Below, piece after piece: positions 9,671 to 18,544 of a stretch of 64,000 nucleotides of DNA. This DNA comes from Bacillota bacterium. GTDB lineage: Bacteria; Bacillota; Clostridia; Acetivibrionales; DTU013. The notes beneath the pieces are model-generated. The model did not search any database, was not told the DNA's origin, and saw only the letters and a list, made by a program, of their open reading frames with translations. Position 1 is the first letter of the stretch; each line of letters opens with the position of its first letter. The stretch is taken from the NCBI GenBank assembly GCA_023435745.1, contig JAEZMD010000003.1:62001-126000 (forward strand). Reading direction: 5' to 3'. Position numbers and translations under genes: made by a program.

Positions 9671-9935
9671 TGGAATCAAAGTATAAAGATCATATAATTT
9701 TTCCTTTATTTTATGTATATTATTTAATAAAGTGAAAGCGTATAATTAAAGATGAAATATCAAAGGACCAAGTAGTAAATGCGTTAGGAAACAGTGTAGG
9801 AGCAATACATCTTCAGGGTGCTATGTTAAATAACAGAAAAAAGTCAAAATAGTTATGAAACAGTGAACATAATATTTCCAGCCGATGGATATTGGGATAC
9901 AGGCGTGTGCCGTTCTTGAAAAGTTGGAGGTTAGT
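9671..9935. other. AT-rich intergenic leader before the membrane AraC gene
   Basis: No gene is seen. The stretch is AT-rich. At 9733-9746 lies TGAAAGCGTATAAT, which fits the first part of a catabolite-response (cre) consensus but lacks the final C, and also contains a TATAAT box without a clear -35. It probably carries the promoter of the next gene. Confidence 0.35.
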
Positions 9936-12251
9936 GTGCATAATAAACAATATAGCCGCTATTTTGTAAAGATGTTTTTATACACTGCCGCATTATTTAT
10001 AATTGCTGTAGTGGCGATATTCGGGATTTTTTACAATAGCACACAAAAAAGCATGCAGGAACAGGTTACCACTTTAAGTATGGAAACATTAAGGCAATCT
10101 ACACATGCTATTGACACATTCCTTACAGAGGTCGTTAATGAATCTCTGCCTCTGATTTATGATAATGATATTAATCAGTACATTAATGGCGCAAAGGACG
10201 GAGAAGTAAGCAGGGAACTAAGAATTATCGATAAGGTCAATTCAGTAAAGCTGCTGAAAGATTCCATATCCAATATATATGTTTATTCGGCAAAAAAAAG
10301 CGCGTTATTGGATACTCGAGGGAAATGGTACATAAAGGGTTTTTATGATACAGAGTGGATAAAGTATATGGAGAACGATCCGTCAAAACTATACTGGCTT
10401 GAGACAAGAAAAGTAAATAATCCTTATTCAAAGGTCTATAGAAAAGCATTTTCTTTATTCAAAATTTTTTCGAAAGACGGAAAAATTGCAGGGGCTCTTC
10501 TTATTAATATAGAAGAGGACAAGATTCTTAAACTGATTAATAATGCAGATTCCAATTGGGAAGAATATTATTTTATCGTTGATGAGCAGGGAAATGTAAT
10601 TACAAGCAGTAATGCTATAGCTACAGGTAATAGAGACCGAATCAAAGATATAACAGAAGGGCTTGAATTTATGGCGGATAAGGGTTCATACAGATACGCC
10701 GATATTGAAAATCCCATGTATGTAATGTATACGACATCCAATGTTACAGGATGGAAAATTGTTAAGGTGGTATCTATTAATCATCTGTTTTCTAGAATAA
10801 ATGCTACGGTTGCTTTACTAATAAAAGTATCTATATTTGTATTAATTCTTGGCATAATGATTTCTCTGATTATTTCAAGAAAGCTGTCAACTCCATTGAT
10901 CAATCTTGTATATACAGTGAAAAGCCTGGTGAAGAGTGAAGACAGCATATATGTAAAGGATGAGGTTAATTATCTTGATACGGTGTTTAGCAGTATTATT
11001 GTAAGAAATAAAGATCTTGAAAGTGTTTATAATGAAAATCTGCCAATATTACGTGACAGAGCTGTTAAAAACCTTTTGATGAGGCCTATGGAGATGAATA
11101 ACCTTCATACCCTTAAAAAATTGGCTTTTTTGAAAGCTGATATTTTTTCAGGCTTTTACAGAGTGATGATAGCAGAGCTTGAATATAGTGACGACACTAC
11201 CGCGGCCAGAGTGGGCAAAGAATTAACAGAAATTGAGATAAGGAACAGTATAGAGAGAGAGTTTGATGAGTGCAAACTTTTGTTTACTGAAATTGATAAT
11301 GATCTGATTGCCATTTTGGTTACATACGATCATATGTATGATTCTGTAGGCGGCGAAGATATTGAAAAATGTCAGAACATTATTAATGCGATTTTTGATG
11401 AATTCAATGTCTCTATAACCATAGGTCTCGGAAAGGTTTACGATGACATAGCGAAAGTTAGGGCTTCATGTGAGGAAGCAAAGGAGGCACTAAACTATCA
11501 AATTGTTACTGGTGAAAAGAAGCCTATATACTACGAAGATGTGTGTGGCCATGGAGAGGTACATAGAATAAATTATCCTATTAAAGAAGAAAAGCTTTTG
11601 ATAAATGGTTTAAAGACGAACGATATTGAAACGGTCGAAAAATCAATTTGTTCAATATTTAATTATTATAAAAGCGGATGGGTTAACGCTGTTGATCAGG
11701 TAACAAATCAAATCTTCCAATTATTTATCGTTTCTTTACGCACCATTATGGAAAAGGGGATTGAATTAGATAAAATTTATGGGGAATCCTTTAACCCCTA
11801 TAGCGAGTTTCAAAAAAATGATATGCTCGATGAAATGAAAGAGTGGCTTCTCAGATTCTATAACGACGTAATCGAATACAATCGCAGACATCAGACATAT
11901 AAGCATGAGCAGCTCATGCATAGCGTAATTAAATATATTGAAACCAGTTATGATAAGGAGTTGAGTTTGGAAACTGTAGCTGAAAGTGTGTATTTATCGC
12001 CTCAATATTTTAATAAACTGTTTAAGGACTATACAGGAAGGCCTTTTGGAGATTATCTGGTTAATTACAGACTGAAGAAAGCTTCAGAAATGCTTGAAAG
12101 TACAGCGTTACAAGTGAATGAGATTGCAGAGGAAACAGGCTTCAATAGTCCTCAGTACTTTACGAGGGCTTTCAGAAAAGTGTATGGCATTTCACCTAAT
12201 GAGTATAGGAAGAGAGCAGCGAGCAAGCGTCTTATGGATGAAATATGTTAA
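9936..12251 (+). CDS. Membrane-anchored AraC-family regulator with sensor domain
   Basis: One-polypeptide sensor-regulator of about 771 residues. Transmembrane helix 1 (about residues 13-33) and helix 2 (about 290-312) flank an extracellular Cache-like ligand domain. A cytoplasmic middle region is followed by an AraC helix-turn-helix pair in the last ~100 residues (LSLETVAESVYLSPQYFNKL and EIAEETGFNSPQYFTRAF). It has no histidine kinase or receiver motifs, so it resembles a YesM input half fused to a YesN output half. The start is GTG 9936, with GGAGG at 9926-9930; an ATG at 9885 in frame lacks a ribosome site. It ends 6 bases from the convergent AraC gene. It probably senses a sugar and controls a neighbouring importer or the sulfatase operon. 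Confidence 0.9.
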   Translation: MHNKQYSRYFVKMFLYTAALFIIAVVAIFGIFYNSTQKSMQEQVTTLSMETLRQSTHAIDTFLTEVVNESLPLIYDNDINQYINGAKDGEVSRELRIIDKVNSVKLLKDSISNIYVYSAKKSALLDTRGKWYIKGFYDTEWIKYMENDPSKLYWLETRKVNNPYSKVYRKAFSLFKIFSKDGKIAGALLINIEEDKILKLINNADSNWEEYYFIVDEQGNVITSSNAIATGNRDRIKDITEGLEFMADKGSYRYADIENPMYVMYTTSNVTGWKIVKVVSINHLFSRINATVALLIKVSIFVLILGIMISLIISRKLSTPLINLVYTVKSLVKSEDSIYVKDEVNYLDTVFSSIIVRNKDLESVYNENLPILRDRAVKNLLMRPMEMNNLHTLKKLAFLKADIFSGFYRVMIAELEYSDDTTAARVGKELTEIEIRNSIEREFDECKLLFTEIDNDLIAILVTYDHMYDSVGGEDIEKCQNIINAIFDEFNVSITIGLGKVYDDIAKVRASCEEAKEALNYQIVTGEKKPIYYEDVCGHGEVHRINYPIKEEKLLINGLKTNDIETVEKSICSIFNYYKSGWVNAVDQVTNQIFQLFIVSLRTIMEKGIELDKIYGESFNPYSEFQKNDMLDEMKEWLLRFYNDVIEYNRRHQTYKHEQLMHSVIKYIETSYDKELSLETVAESVYLSPQYFNKLFKDYTGRPFGDYLVNYRLKKASEMLESTALQVNEIAEETGFNSPQYFTRAFRKVYGISPNEYRKRAASKRLMDEIC

Positions 12252-12257
12252 TAATGG

Positions 12258-13208
12258 CTAATAGCTTTCAAGACACTTCCGATATTCAGACGGAGTCATC
12301 TTTTTCTCATTCTTAAAGCTTCGGCTGAAATGACCGGCTGAACTATAGTTAAGTATAGCAGCGATTTCATTTATGGACTTACCGGTGCTTCTGAGATATT
12401 CACAGCTTTTCATGATTTTAAGCTTATAAAAATACTGGCCAAGAGTCAGACCTGTCTTATGCTTAAAATATGCACATAAATAGATTGAGCTGTAATTTGT
12501 ATATGCTGCAAGATCTGCAAGGGAAAGACTATCATAAACCTTGCTTTGGAGGTATTGTATGATACGTTCGAGCAATTCTTCGCCTTTTTTAATTTCAGGG
12601 CTGATATCCTGAAGGAAAGTAATTGAAAGGTAAAAATCCCAGAAAAATTTTGAGAAATAGTTAAACCAATTACGGCGTTCATCAACATAATTTTCTTTAA
12701 ATGAGTTTATTTCAAGGAATTTAAGCTTTCCCAAAGCATTCGAAAATGAATTTATTGAAAGCAAGATTTTGTCCCAGAGAAGCTGCTCATATGTAAAATA
12801 AATATCTTTCACTTTGAAATCGAAAATATCCTGCAGCTTTGCTGTTTCTGCTATTTTTTCAATTGCATCATTTTGTACATTATTCATTAGGTATTGAGTA
12901 ATGAAGCCCTTTTCGCATTTATTTACGTCCAGAAGATAGAAATTGAAGGTGTAATAGGTAAAGCCCTCATTGGAGGAGAAAATATGCTTTTCGTTGGGAT
13001 TGATTAAAAATATATTTTTTACCTGCAATGGATATTTTGACGTATCGTTTTCTAATATCCCGCTGCCTTCAGTTACAAACATCATATGATATACGGGATG
13101 GATATGAAAACGCGTAAGCACGTTTTTCCCAACGGTAGTATAGTTTGAACATATCGGAATCAAATAGTACTCAGTATTCGTTTTGTTTGAGAAAAAAGTA
13201 ATATTCAT
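12258..13208 (-). CDS. AraC-family transcriptional regulator (cupin type)
   Basis: Soluble regulator of 316 residues. The N-terminal half looks like the AraC ligand-binding cupin (RFHIHPVYHMMFVTEGSG, INPNEKHIF); the C-terminal ~100 residues form the double helix-turn-helix (LSLADLAAYTNYSSIYLCAY, and EIAAILNYSSAGHFSRSF). No membrane segment or phospho-acceptor is seen. It is divergent from the isomerase-sulfatase operon across 268 bases, the usual arrangement for an AraC activator and its target, so it is the best candidate for its local regulator. ATG at 13208 is used; the region upstream is A/T-rich with a run of T on the plus strand. Confidence 0.92.
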   Translation of the reverse strand: MNITFFSNKTNTEYYLIPICSNYTTVGKNVLTRFHIHPVYHMMFVTEGSGILENDTSKYPLQVKNIFLINPNEKHIFSSNEGFTYYTFNFYLLDVNKCEKGFITQYLMNNVQNDAIEKIAETAKLQDIFDFKVKDIYFTYEQLLWDKILLSINSFSNALGKLKFLEINSFKENYVDERRNWFNYFSKFFWDFYLSITFLQDISPEIKKGEELLERIIQYLQSKVYDSLSLADLAAYTNYSSIYLCAYFKHKTGLTLGQYFYKLKIMKSCEYLRSTGKSINEIAAILNYSSAGHFSRSFKNEKKMTPSEYRKCLESY

Positions 13209-13396
13209 AATCTAATTATATATAAAAAATTTTTTTTTTCAATATTGCCAAATTTCCATTCCACTTAGCAGCCGATAAGCGCGTATGATATGGAGCAAGA
13301 GTTGACGATATTTATTAAATACAAATCAAAATAAAATAATCCCCATTTGCAACGATGTAATATTAATATGGTATAAATTAAACTTAATCAGGTACA

Positions 13397-13424
13397 TTTA
13401 CTTCCGATGGAGATATCTTATAAT
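13397..13424 (+). promoter_or_regulatory. Candidate promoter of the sulfatase operon
   Basis: TTTACT (13397-13402), 16-bp spacer, TATAAT (13419-13424), giving a leader of about 45 bases before the ATG at 13477. The -10 is perfect and the -35 is weak, which would suit an activator-dependent promoter. Another weaker pair, TTGCAA at 13347 and TATAAA at 13372, has a 19-bp spacer. Confidence 0.45.
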
Positions 13425-13476
13425 TGTTTACATAGAATGGTTCTCCAAAATGAAAAATGTAAGGGGTGCAACAATA

Positions 13477-14271
13477 ATGTCAAATCGGGACTTTTCATTT
13501 TATGTGTTTACAAAGCCATGGAAGACGCAGTCCATTGATGAACTTGGAAAATTTATCAGTGGTCTGGGATTCGATGGTATTGAATTTCCGCTGAGGGAGG
13601 GCTACCAGATAGAGCCGGCAAATGCTGAAAAAGGGCTTCCTCAATTGGTCAAACAGTTGGGTGAATATGGATTGAAGGTGAATAGTGTCGCAAGTACGAC
13701 AGATGAAAAGGTGTTTGCCGGTTGTGCGGCGGCAGGGATTCCCGTCATCAGGATTATGGCGAGAAATAATCTGAATACCAGCTATATGGAAGCCATTGAA
13801 AAAAAGAAGAAAGAAATTGAAAGTATTATTCCTTTGTGTGAAAAATATGGCATTAAGGTAGGGGTACAGCATCATTATGGCCCAGGTGTGAATAATTCCA
13901 TGGAACTGCGGCATCTGGTGGGAGAGTTTGACCCAAAATACATAGGAGCCATCTGGGATGCCGCACATAGCGGACTGGCCGGAGAAGAGCCCGAGCAGGG
14001 ATTGGACATTGTATGGTCCCATCTATGCATGGTCAATTTAAAAAATGCATTTTATAAGCGTGTGAGCGGACCGGAAGCAAAAACAGCCGAATGGGAACGT
14101 TACTTTACTACAGGCAAGCATGGCCTTGCATCGTGGACCAGAGTATCTGACTATTTAAAGAGCAGACAGTATAAAGGCGCGATCTGTCTGACGGCGGAAT
14201 ACTCTGACGAAGAACAGGTAGAGAGACTGATAGCGGAAGATATTGTATACGCAAAATCATTATTTGAATAA
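13477..14271 (+). CDS. Sugar phosphate isomerase/epimerase-like TIM-barrel protein
   Basis: Protein of about 264 residues of the xylose-isomerase-like/AP-endonuclease-2 TIM-barrel family. These proteins bind a divalent metal and act on sugars, keto-sugars or inositols as isomerases, epimerases, dehydratases or, in recently described systems, lyases of 3-keto-glycosides. Visible family features: GFDGIEFPLR near the start, GIKVGVQHHYGPG in the middle, and IGAIWDAAHSGLAGEEP with metal-binding residues. I chose ATG 13477, 10 bases after AAGGGG; ATG 13450 is in frame but has no ribosome site. First gene of the long operon, 19 bases before an oxidoreductase. The substrate is unknown. Confidence 0.88.
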   Translation: MSNRDFSFYVFTKPWKTQSIDELGKFISGLGFDGIEFPLREGYQIEPANAEKGLPQLVKQLGEYGLKVNSVASTTDEKVFAGCAAAGIPVIRIMARNNLNTSYMEAIEKKKKEIESIIPLCEKYGIKVGVQHHYGPGVNNSMELRHLVGEFDPKYIGAIWDAAHSGLAGEEPEQGLDIVWSHLCMVNLKNAFYKRVSGPEAKTAEWERYFTTGKHGLASWTRVSDYLKSRQYKGAICLTAEYSDEEQVERLIAEDIVYAKSLFE

Positions 14272-14290
14272 TGGGTAGGAGAGGATGTAT

Positions 14291-15274
14291 ATGAGTAACG
14301 GTAAATTCCGTGTGGTAATGATTGGTGCCGGTGATAGAGCAAACAAGGTGATTTACCCGGCCTTTGCTTCACTTGAGGATGTGGAGATTGCGGCTATCTG
14401 TGATATTGATAAGGACCGGCTGAACAAAACTGCTGATAAATACGGTGTAGAGAAACGGTATGGCGATTCAGTGTTCGCTTACAGAGAAATGATCTCGGAA
14501 GTAAAACCGGATGCGGTGGTTGCTGTTGGGCAGCCCCATATTATGTATGACATATGGATGTGGTGTCTGGAACAAGGGATGAACCTGTACATTGAAAAAC
14601 CATTGGCGCTCAGTATCCATCAGGCGCGTATGCTGGCAGCTATGGCGGAGGAAAAAGGGTGCATTACCCAGGTAAGTTTTCAGCGCCGCTACACTCCAAT
14701 GATTGAAGCATTAAGGGAAGAATGTCTGAAGCGTGGTGCAATCACCCATGCAGTATGCAAATTTTACAAATGTGAAATGCAACCTTTCATGGGGGCAAGA
14801 GACCATATGATGGACGATTGCGTTCACTCAATAGATACTTTGCGCTGGATATGCGGCGGTGAGGTAGTCAAGATTGAAAGCATGACAAAACGCGTGAAGG
14901 TTCCCGATATCAATTTCATATCTGCCACATTGCATTTTGATAACGGTTCTTTGGGGTATCTAATCAACAGCTGGACCAGCGGAAGAAGGATATTTGCGGT
15001 TGAAATGCATGCTCCCGGTATATGTGTTGAGGCTGAGCATGAGGGAAAAGGATATCTTTACGCAGATGGGGATACTAAAGGGATTGAATTCGATACAAGA
15101 GTTGTTTCAGGAAGTCAGGAATTTTATATATTCACAGGTGTCAGGGCTGCAGCCCGACAATTTGTAGATTGCTGCAAAAATGGTACACTGCCTGCATCTC
15201 ATTTCGGCGATGCGCTGAAAACAATGGAGGTCGCCGAAAAAATACTGGCTCAGGCAATACTGGACGGGAGATAA
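14291..15274 (+). CDS. Gfo/Idh/MocA family oxidoreductase 1
   Basis: NAD(P)-dependent sugar dehydrogenase family member of about 327 residues. The Rossmann start reads VVMIGAGDRANKV; the conserved Lys lies in IEKPLALS, and the catalytic-region His in DDCVHSIDTLRW. The second half is the alpha/beta substrate domain. ATG 14291 is 6 bases after GAGAGG; ATG 14285 overlaps that site. It follows the isomerase closely and is followed 20 bases later by a second family member; these two are distinct in sequence and may act in succession or as partners. In this family the substrate cannot be named from sequence; oxidation of a sugar hydroxyl to a ketone is the usual reaction. Confidence 0.92.
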   Translation: MSNGKFRVVMIGAGDRANKVIYPAFASLEDVEIAAICDIDKDRLNKTADKYGVEKRYGDSVFAYREMISEVKPDAVVAVGQPHIMYDIWMWCLEQGMNLYIEKPLALSIHQARMLAAMAEEKGCITQVSFQRRYTPMIEALREECLKRGAITHAVCKFYKCEMQPFMGARDHMMDDCVHSIDTLRWICGGEVVKIESMTKRVKVPDINFISATLHFDNGSLGYLINSWTSGRRIFAVEMHAPGICVEAEHEGKGYLYADGDTKGIEFDTRVVSGSQEFYIFTGVRAAARQFVDCCKNGTLPASHFGDALKTMEVAEKILAQAILDGR

Positions 15275-15294
15275 GATCGTACAATCAAAGATGA

Positions 15295-16326
15295 ATGGGG
15301 CGTTGCGTGTTGAATAATAAAAAATTATCCATTGGTGTAATTGGTGTCGGCGGGATTGCCAATGGAGTTCATTTCCCCAGCTTGATGAATATTGACAATG
15401 TTGCCATAACAGCTGTTTGCGATATTATTGAGGAGCGGGCGGCAGAAGCGGCTGCAAAGTATTCAATTCCGTCTTTTTATTCCAACTATAGAGAAATGAT
15501 TAAGAAAGAAACGCTGGATGCGGTATTTGTCCTGGTTCAACCAGATCAGATATTCAGGATAACTCTTGACTGTCTAAACCAAGGATTAGACGTTTTTGCC
15601 GAGAAGCCTTCCGGAATAACTTCATATCAGGCGCAGACCTTACTGCGTAAGTCCAGGGAAACGGACAGAATCCTGCAGATAGGGTTGAACCGGCGATATA
15701 TACCATTAGTACGTCATGTGGTTCGTTTGATGAAAGAAACAACAAAAATAACACAGGTTGAAGGAACCTTCATCAAACATGCCTCCGCTGACTTTTATGA
15801 CGGATGTGCCAACGCCCTTGAATGCGATACCATTCATTCCATCGACCTTGTCCGCTGGATTGCGGGCGGAAATCCTGTGAAAGCCGCTACGGTTATGGGA
15901 AAGGTAAATAGTGAGGTTCCTAACCTGTGGAGTTCGGTTTTCCTATTTGACAATGATGTAACCGGCATAATTAAAGCGAACTATCAGGCGGGCGGGCGCG
16001 TACACACCTTTGAGATACATGGTCCGGGAGCCAGCGCTTTTATCAATATCGGGTTTGGTGACGCAGCCTGTGAGGCAGACATTATCTATGCCGACGGAAA
16101 AGGAACCCATTCTATTTCGGCAGCAGGATCCGGTGATCTGAAAAGAGTTCATATTGATGGAATGGAGCTGGCAGGAGGCAAGGATTATTACCGGTATTAT
16201 GGGTATTATCATGAGGATGCGGAGTTTATTGAATGTGTAAGAACCCGAAAGCGCCCTCTTGCAGATATTGAAGAAGCGGTAAAGACAATGCACCTTGTAG
16301 ATTTGTTAAACAACAGTCGGATATAG
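15295..16326 (+). CDS. Gfo/Idh/MocA family oxidoreductase 2
   Basis: About 343 residues, with the nucleotide-binding start IGVIGVGGIANGVHFP, catalytic Lys in AEKPSGIT and the His of CDTIHSIDLVRW. It resembles oxidoreductase 1 in the ECDTIHSIDLVRW / DDCVHSIDTLRW motif more than it resembles oxidoreductase 3. The start is uncertain: ATG 15295 has only a weak AAAG upstream; GTG 15307 or TTG 15310, preceded by GGGG, are good alternatives and would lose only four or five residues. Located inside the long operon between oxidoreductase 1 and the aldo/keto reductase. Likely a cytoplasmic sugar dehydrogenase; substrate unknown. Confidence 0.9.
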   Translation: MGRCVLNNKKLSIGVIGVGGIANGVHFPSLMNIDNVAITAVCDIIEERAAEAAAKYSIPSFYSNYREMIKKETLDAVFVLVQPDQIFRITLDCLNQGLDVFAEKPSGITSYQAQTLLRKSRETDRILQIGLNRRYIPLVRHVVRLMKETTKITQVEGTFIKHASADFYDGCANALECDTIHSIDLVRWIAGGNPVKAATVMGKVNSEVPNLWSSVFLFDNDVTGIIKANYQAGGRVHTFEIHGPGASAFINIGFGDAACEADIIYADGKGTHSISAAGSGDLKRVHIDGMELAGGKDYYRYYGYYHEDAEFIECVRTRKRPLADIEEAVKTMHLVDLLNNSRI

Positions 16327-16382
16327 GGGAGAGATAGACCAGGCCAGTAAATAGCAATCAATACATGAGAGGATGTATAGTT

Positions 16383-17435
16383 ATGGAAAAAAGAAGATTG
16401 GGTGATTCGAACCTTTTCGTCTCCGATTTAGGAATGGGATGCTGGGCATACGGAGGGGGGAAGTATTGGGGAAATCAAAATCAAAAAGATGTTGATGATA
16501 TGGTACAGGTCGCTTTAGATCAGGGAATTAATTATTTTGATACCGCTGAAGTATATAATGACGGTCAAAGTGAGATTTCTTTGGGATTAGCGCTGAAGGG
16601 AAGACGTCGTGAGGCAATCATAGGGACTAAAGTAAGCACATCAAACACAGAACCGGCCACACTCGTGAAGCATTGCGAGGCTAGCTTGAAACGGCTTGGG
16701 ACGGATTATATTGACATATATATGCTTCACTGGCCAATTAATAAAAAATCAATCGAGCATTTTACAAATGACAGTAATTTGATAGAATCACCGCCTTCCG
16801 TTGAGAAAGCCTTTGAAGCATTAATGAAGCTTCAGAAGGAAGGTAAAATTCTGGAAATTGGTATTAGCAACCATGGAGTAGAGCAAATGAAAGAGGTTCA
16901 AAGGACCGGCGCTCGCGTGATTGTCAATGAACTTCCCTATAATCTGATTTCCAGAGGAATAGAAAGCAGCATTCTGCCCTATTGTAAGCAGAATAATATA
17001 GGGATTTTCGGATATATGGCGATGCAGCAAGGGGTTCTGGCGGGGATATATCCTTCCGTCGAATCTATTCCTGCCCCACAGGCACATTCAAGGCATTTTC
17101 ACTACAGCTGGGGGGGAGAGCTGTCAAGGCATCGGGAAGAGGGCGCCGAAGAAGAAATATTCCAAATGCTATCGGGAATGGAAAAGATAGCAAAGGAGAT
17201 TAATTCCATAACTCCGGCGTTATCTCTTGCGTGGGCCATGGCGAATGACGGCATTAGCTGCACTTTAGTCGGGTCCCGTACTGTAAATGAATTGAAAATG
17301 AACATTGAAACATCTCTTTTAAAACTGCCGCCGGATATTATTGAGGAACTCAACCGTCTAAGCGATCCGGTACTTAAAAAATTAGGACCGGACATCGATT
17401 ATTATGAAAGCAGAGAGAAGAGCCGAATTTTTTAA
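16383..17435 (+). CDS. Aldo/keto reductase
   Basis: NADPH-linked carbonyl reductase of 350 residues, related to the YghZ/voltage-gated-channel beta-subunit group. The catalytic tetrad is complete: Asp53 and Tyr58 (FDTAEVYNDG), Lys83 (IIGTKVS) and His116 (YMLHWPIN). The C-terminal cofactor region is recognisable at SCTLVGSRTVNEL. ATG 16383 is chosen because GAGAGGA lies 9 bases upstream; ATG 16365 would overlap it. It may reduce a keto or aldehyde sugar made by the neighbouring dehydrogenases; that role is inferred from the operon only. Confidence 0.93.
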   Translation: MEKRRLGDSNLFVSDLGMGCWAYGGGKYWGNQNQKDVDDMVQVALDQGINYFDTAEVYNDGQSEISLGLALKGRRREAIIGTKVSTSNTEPATLVKHCEASLKRLGTDYIDIYMLHWPINKKSIEHFTNDSNLIESPPSVEKAFEALMKLQKEGKILEIGISNHGVEQMKEVQRTGARVIVNELPYNLISRGIESSILPYCKQNNIGIFGYMAMQQGVLAGIYPSVESIPAPQAHSRHFHYSWGGELSRHREEGAEEEIFQMLSGMEKIAKEINSITPALSLAWAMANDGISCTLVGSRTVNELKMNIETSLLKLPPDIIEELNRLSDPVLKKLGPDIDYYESREKSRIF

Positions 17436-17484
17436 ATATGGATACAAATCATATCAAGGTGTTTGAATAATTGGAGGGATCAGT

Positions 17485-18516
17485 ATGAAAGCATTGGTTT
17501 TAAAAGAATATAATAAGTTTTCCTTTGAGGAGGTACCGATGTCTGAATACGGCCCGGATGATGTCCTAGTCAGAGTGAAAGCGTGTGCGGTTTGCGGCAG
17601 TGATGTGCATGGGATGGATGGCAGTACCGGAAGACGTATCCCCCCTATTGTGATGGGACACGAAGCTTCCGGGATTATTGAAAGGATTGGCGCTAATGTT
17701 GAGAAATATAAAGTAGGAGACAGAGTTACTTTTGACTCTACTGTCTACTGTGGTAAATGCTATTATTGCCGAAGAGGGGAGATTAACCTGTGTGACAACA
17801 GAAGAGTACTCGGCGTTTCGTGCGGCGAATACAGGTATCATGGCGCTTTTGCCGAATATGTACGCGTGCCCCAGCATATTCTTTACCCACTGCCCCAAAG
17901 CGTATCTTTTGAGCAGGCAGCCATGGTTGAGCCTCTTTCGATTGCTTTTCACGCCGTAAGACGTTCCCCTGTTTCACTCAACAATACGGCGGTGGTTATC
18001 GGGACGGGAATGATAGGGCTGTTGGTTATTCAGATGCTGAAAATTGCCGGATGCGGCAAAATAATTGCTGTTGACATGCTAAAGGACAAGCTGGACATAG
18101 CTAAAAAATTCGGCGCCGATGTTTGTCTTAAGGCAGACGAGTGCGATGTTGGAGCGGAGGTTTACAGGCTGACTGAAAACAGGGGCGCCGATGTTGCCTT
18201 CGAAGTGGTTGGAATTACACCAACTATCCAAAATGCTATCGCGTCTGTAAAGAAAGGCGGTTCCCTGACGCTTGTAGGAAATCTGAAGCCAATGGTAGAT
18301 TTTCCCTTGCAGTCTGTAGTAACGCGACAGATTTCGCTGTACGGTTCCTGCGCTTCCGCCGGGGAATATCCGGACTGTCTTGATTTGATAGCGTCCGGCA
18401 AAGTGGACGTTGATTCATTTATCAGTGCGGTTGCGCCGCTTTCCGAAGGGGCGTCCTGGTTTGCGCGCCTTTATGCATCAGAGCCCGGCTTAATGAAGGT
18501 AATACTGGTTCCCTGA
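17485..18516 (+). CDS. Zinc-dependent alcohol/polyol dehydrogenase (MDR family)
   Basis: Medium-chain dehydrogenase of 343 residues, similar to sorbitol, threonine and galactitol-phosphate dehydrogenases. Catalytic zinc ligands are Cys37 (CAVCGSDVHG) and the GHE motif (MGHEASG); the structural zinc loop has its cysteines at GKCYYCRRGEINLC. The Rossmann motif is VVIGTGMIGLL, with the NAD-selecting acidic residue in IIAVDML. Ribosome site GGAGGG lies 8 bases before ATG. It would oxidise a sugar alcohol or sugar hydroxyl with NAD. It is the fourth oxidoreductase in a row of five genes, so the pathway is rich in redox steps. Confidence 0.93.
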   Translation: MKALVLKEYNKFSFEEVPMSEYGPDDVLVRVKACAVCGSDVHGMDGSTGRRIPPIVMGHEASGIIERIGANVEKYKVGDRVTFDSTVYCGKCYYCRRGEINLCDNRRVLGVSCGEYRYHGAFAEYVRVPQHILYPLPQSVSFEQAAMVEPLSIAFHAVRRSPVSLNNTAVVIGTGMIGLLVIQMLKIAGCGKIIAVDMLKDKLDIAKKFGADVCLKADECDVGAEVYRLTENRGADVAFEVVGITPTIQNAIASVKKGGSLTLVGNLKPMVDFPLQSVVTRQISLYGSCASAGEYPDCLDLIASGKVDVDSFISAVAPLSEGASWFARLYASEPGLMKVILVP

Positions 18517-18544
18517 AGTAGCGAGTAATGGAAGGAGAAAAAAT

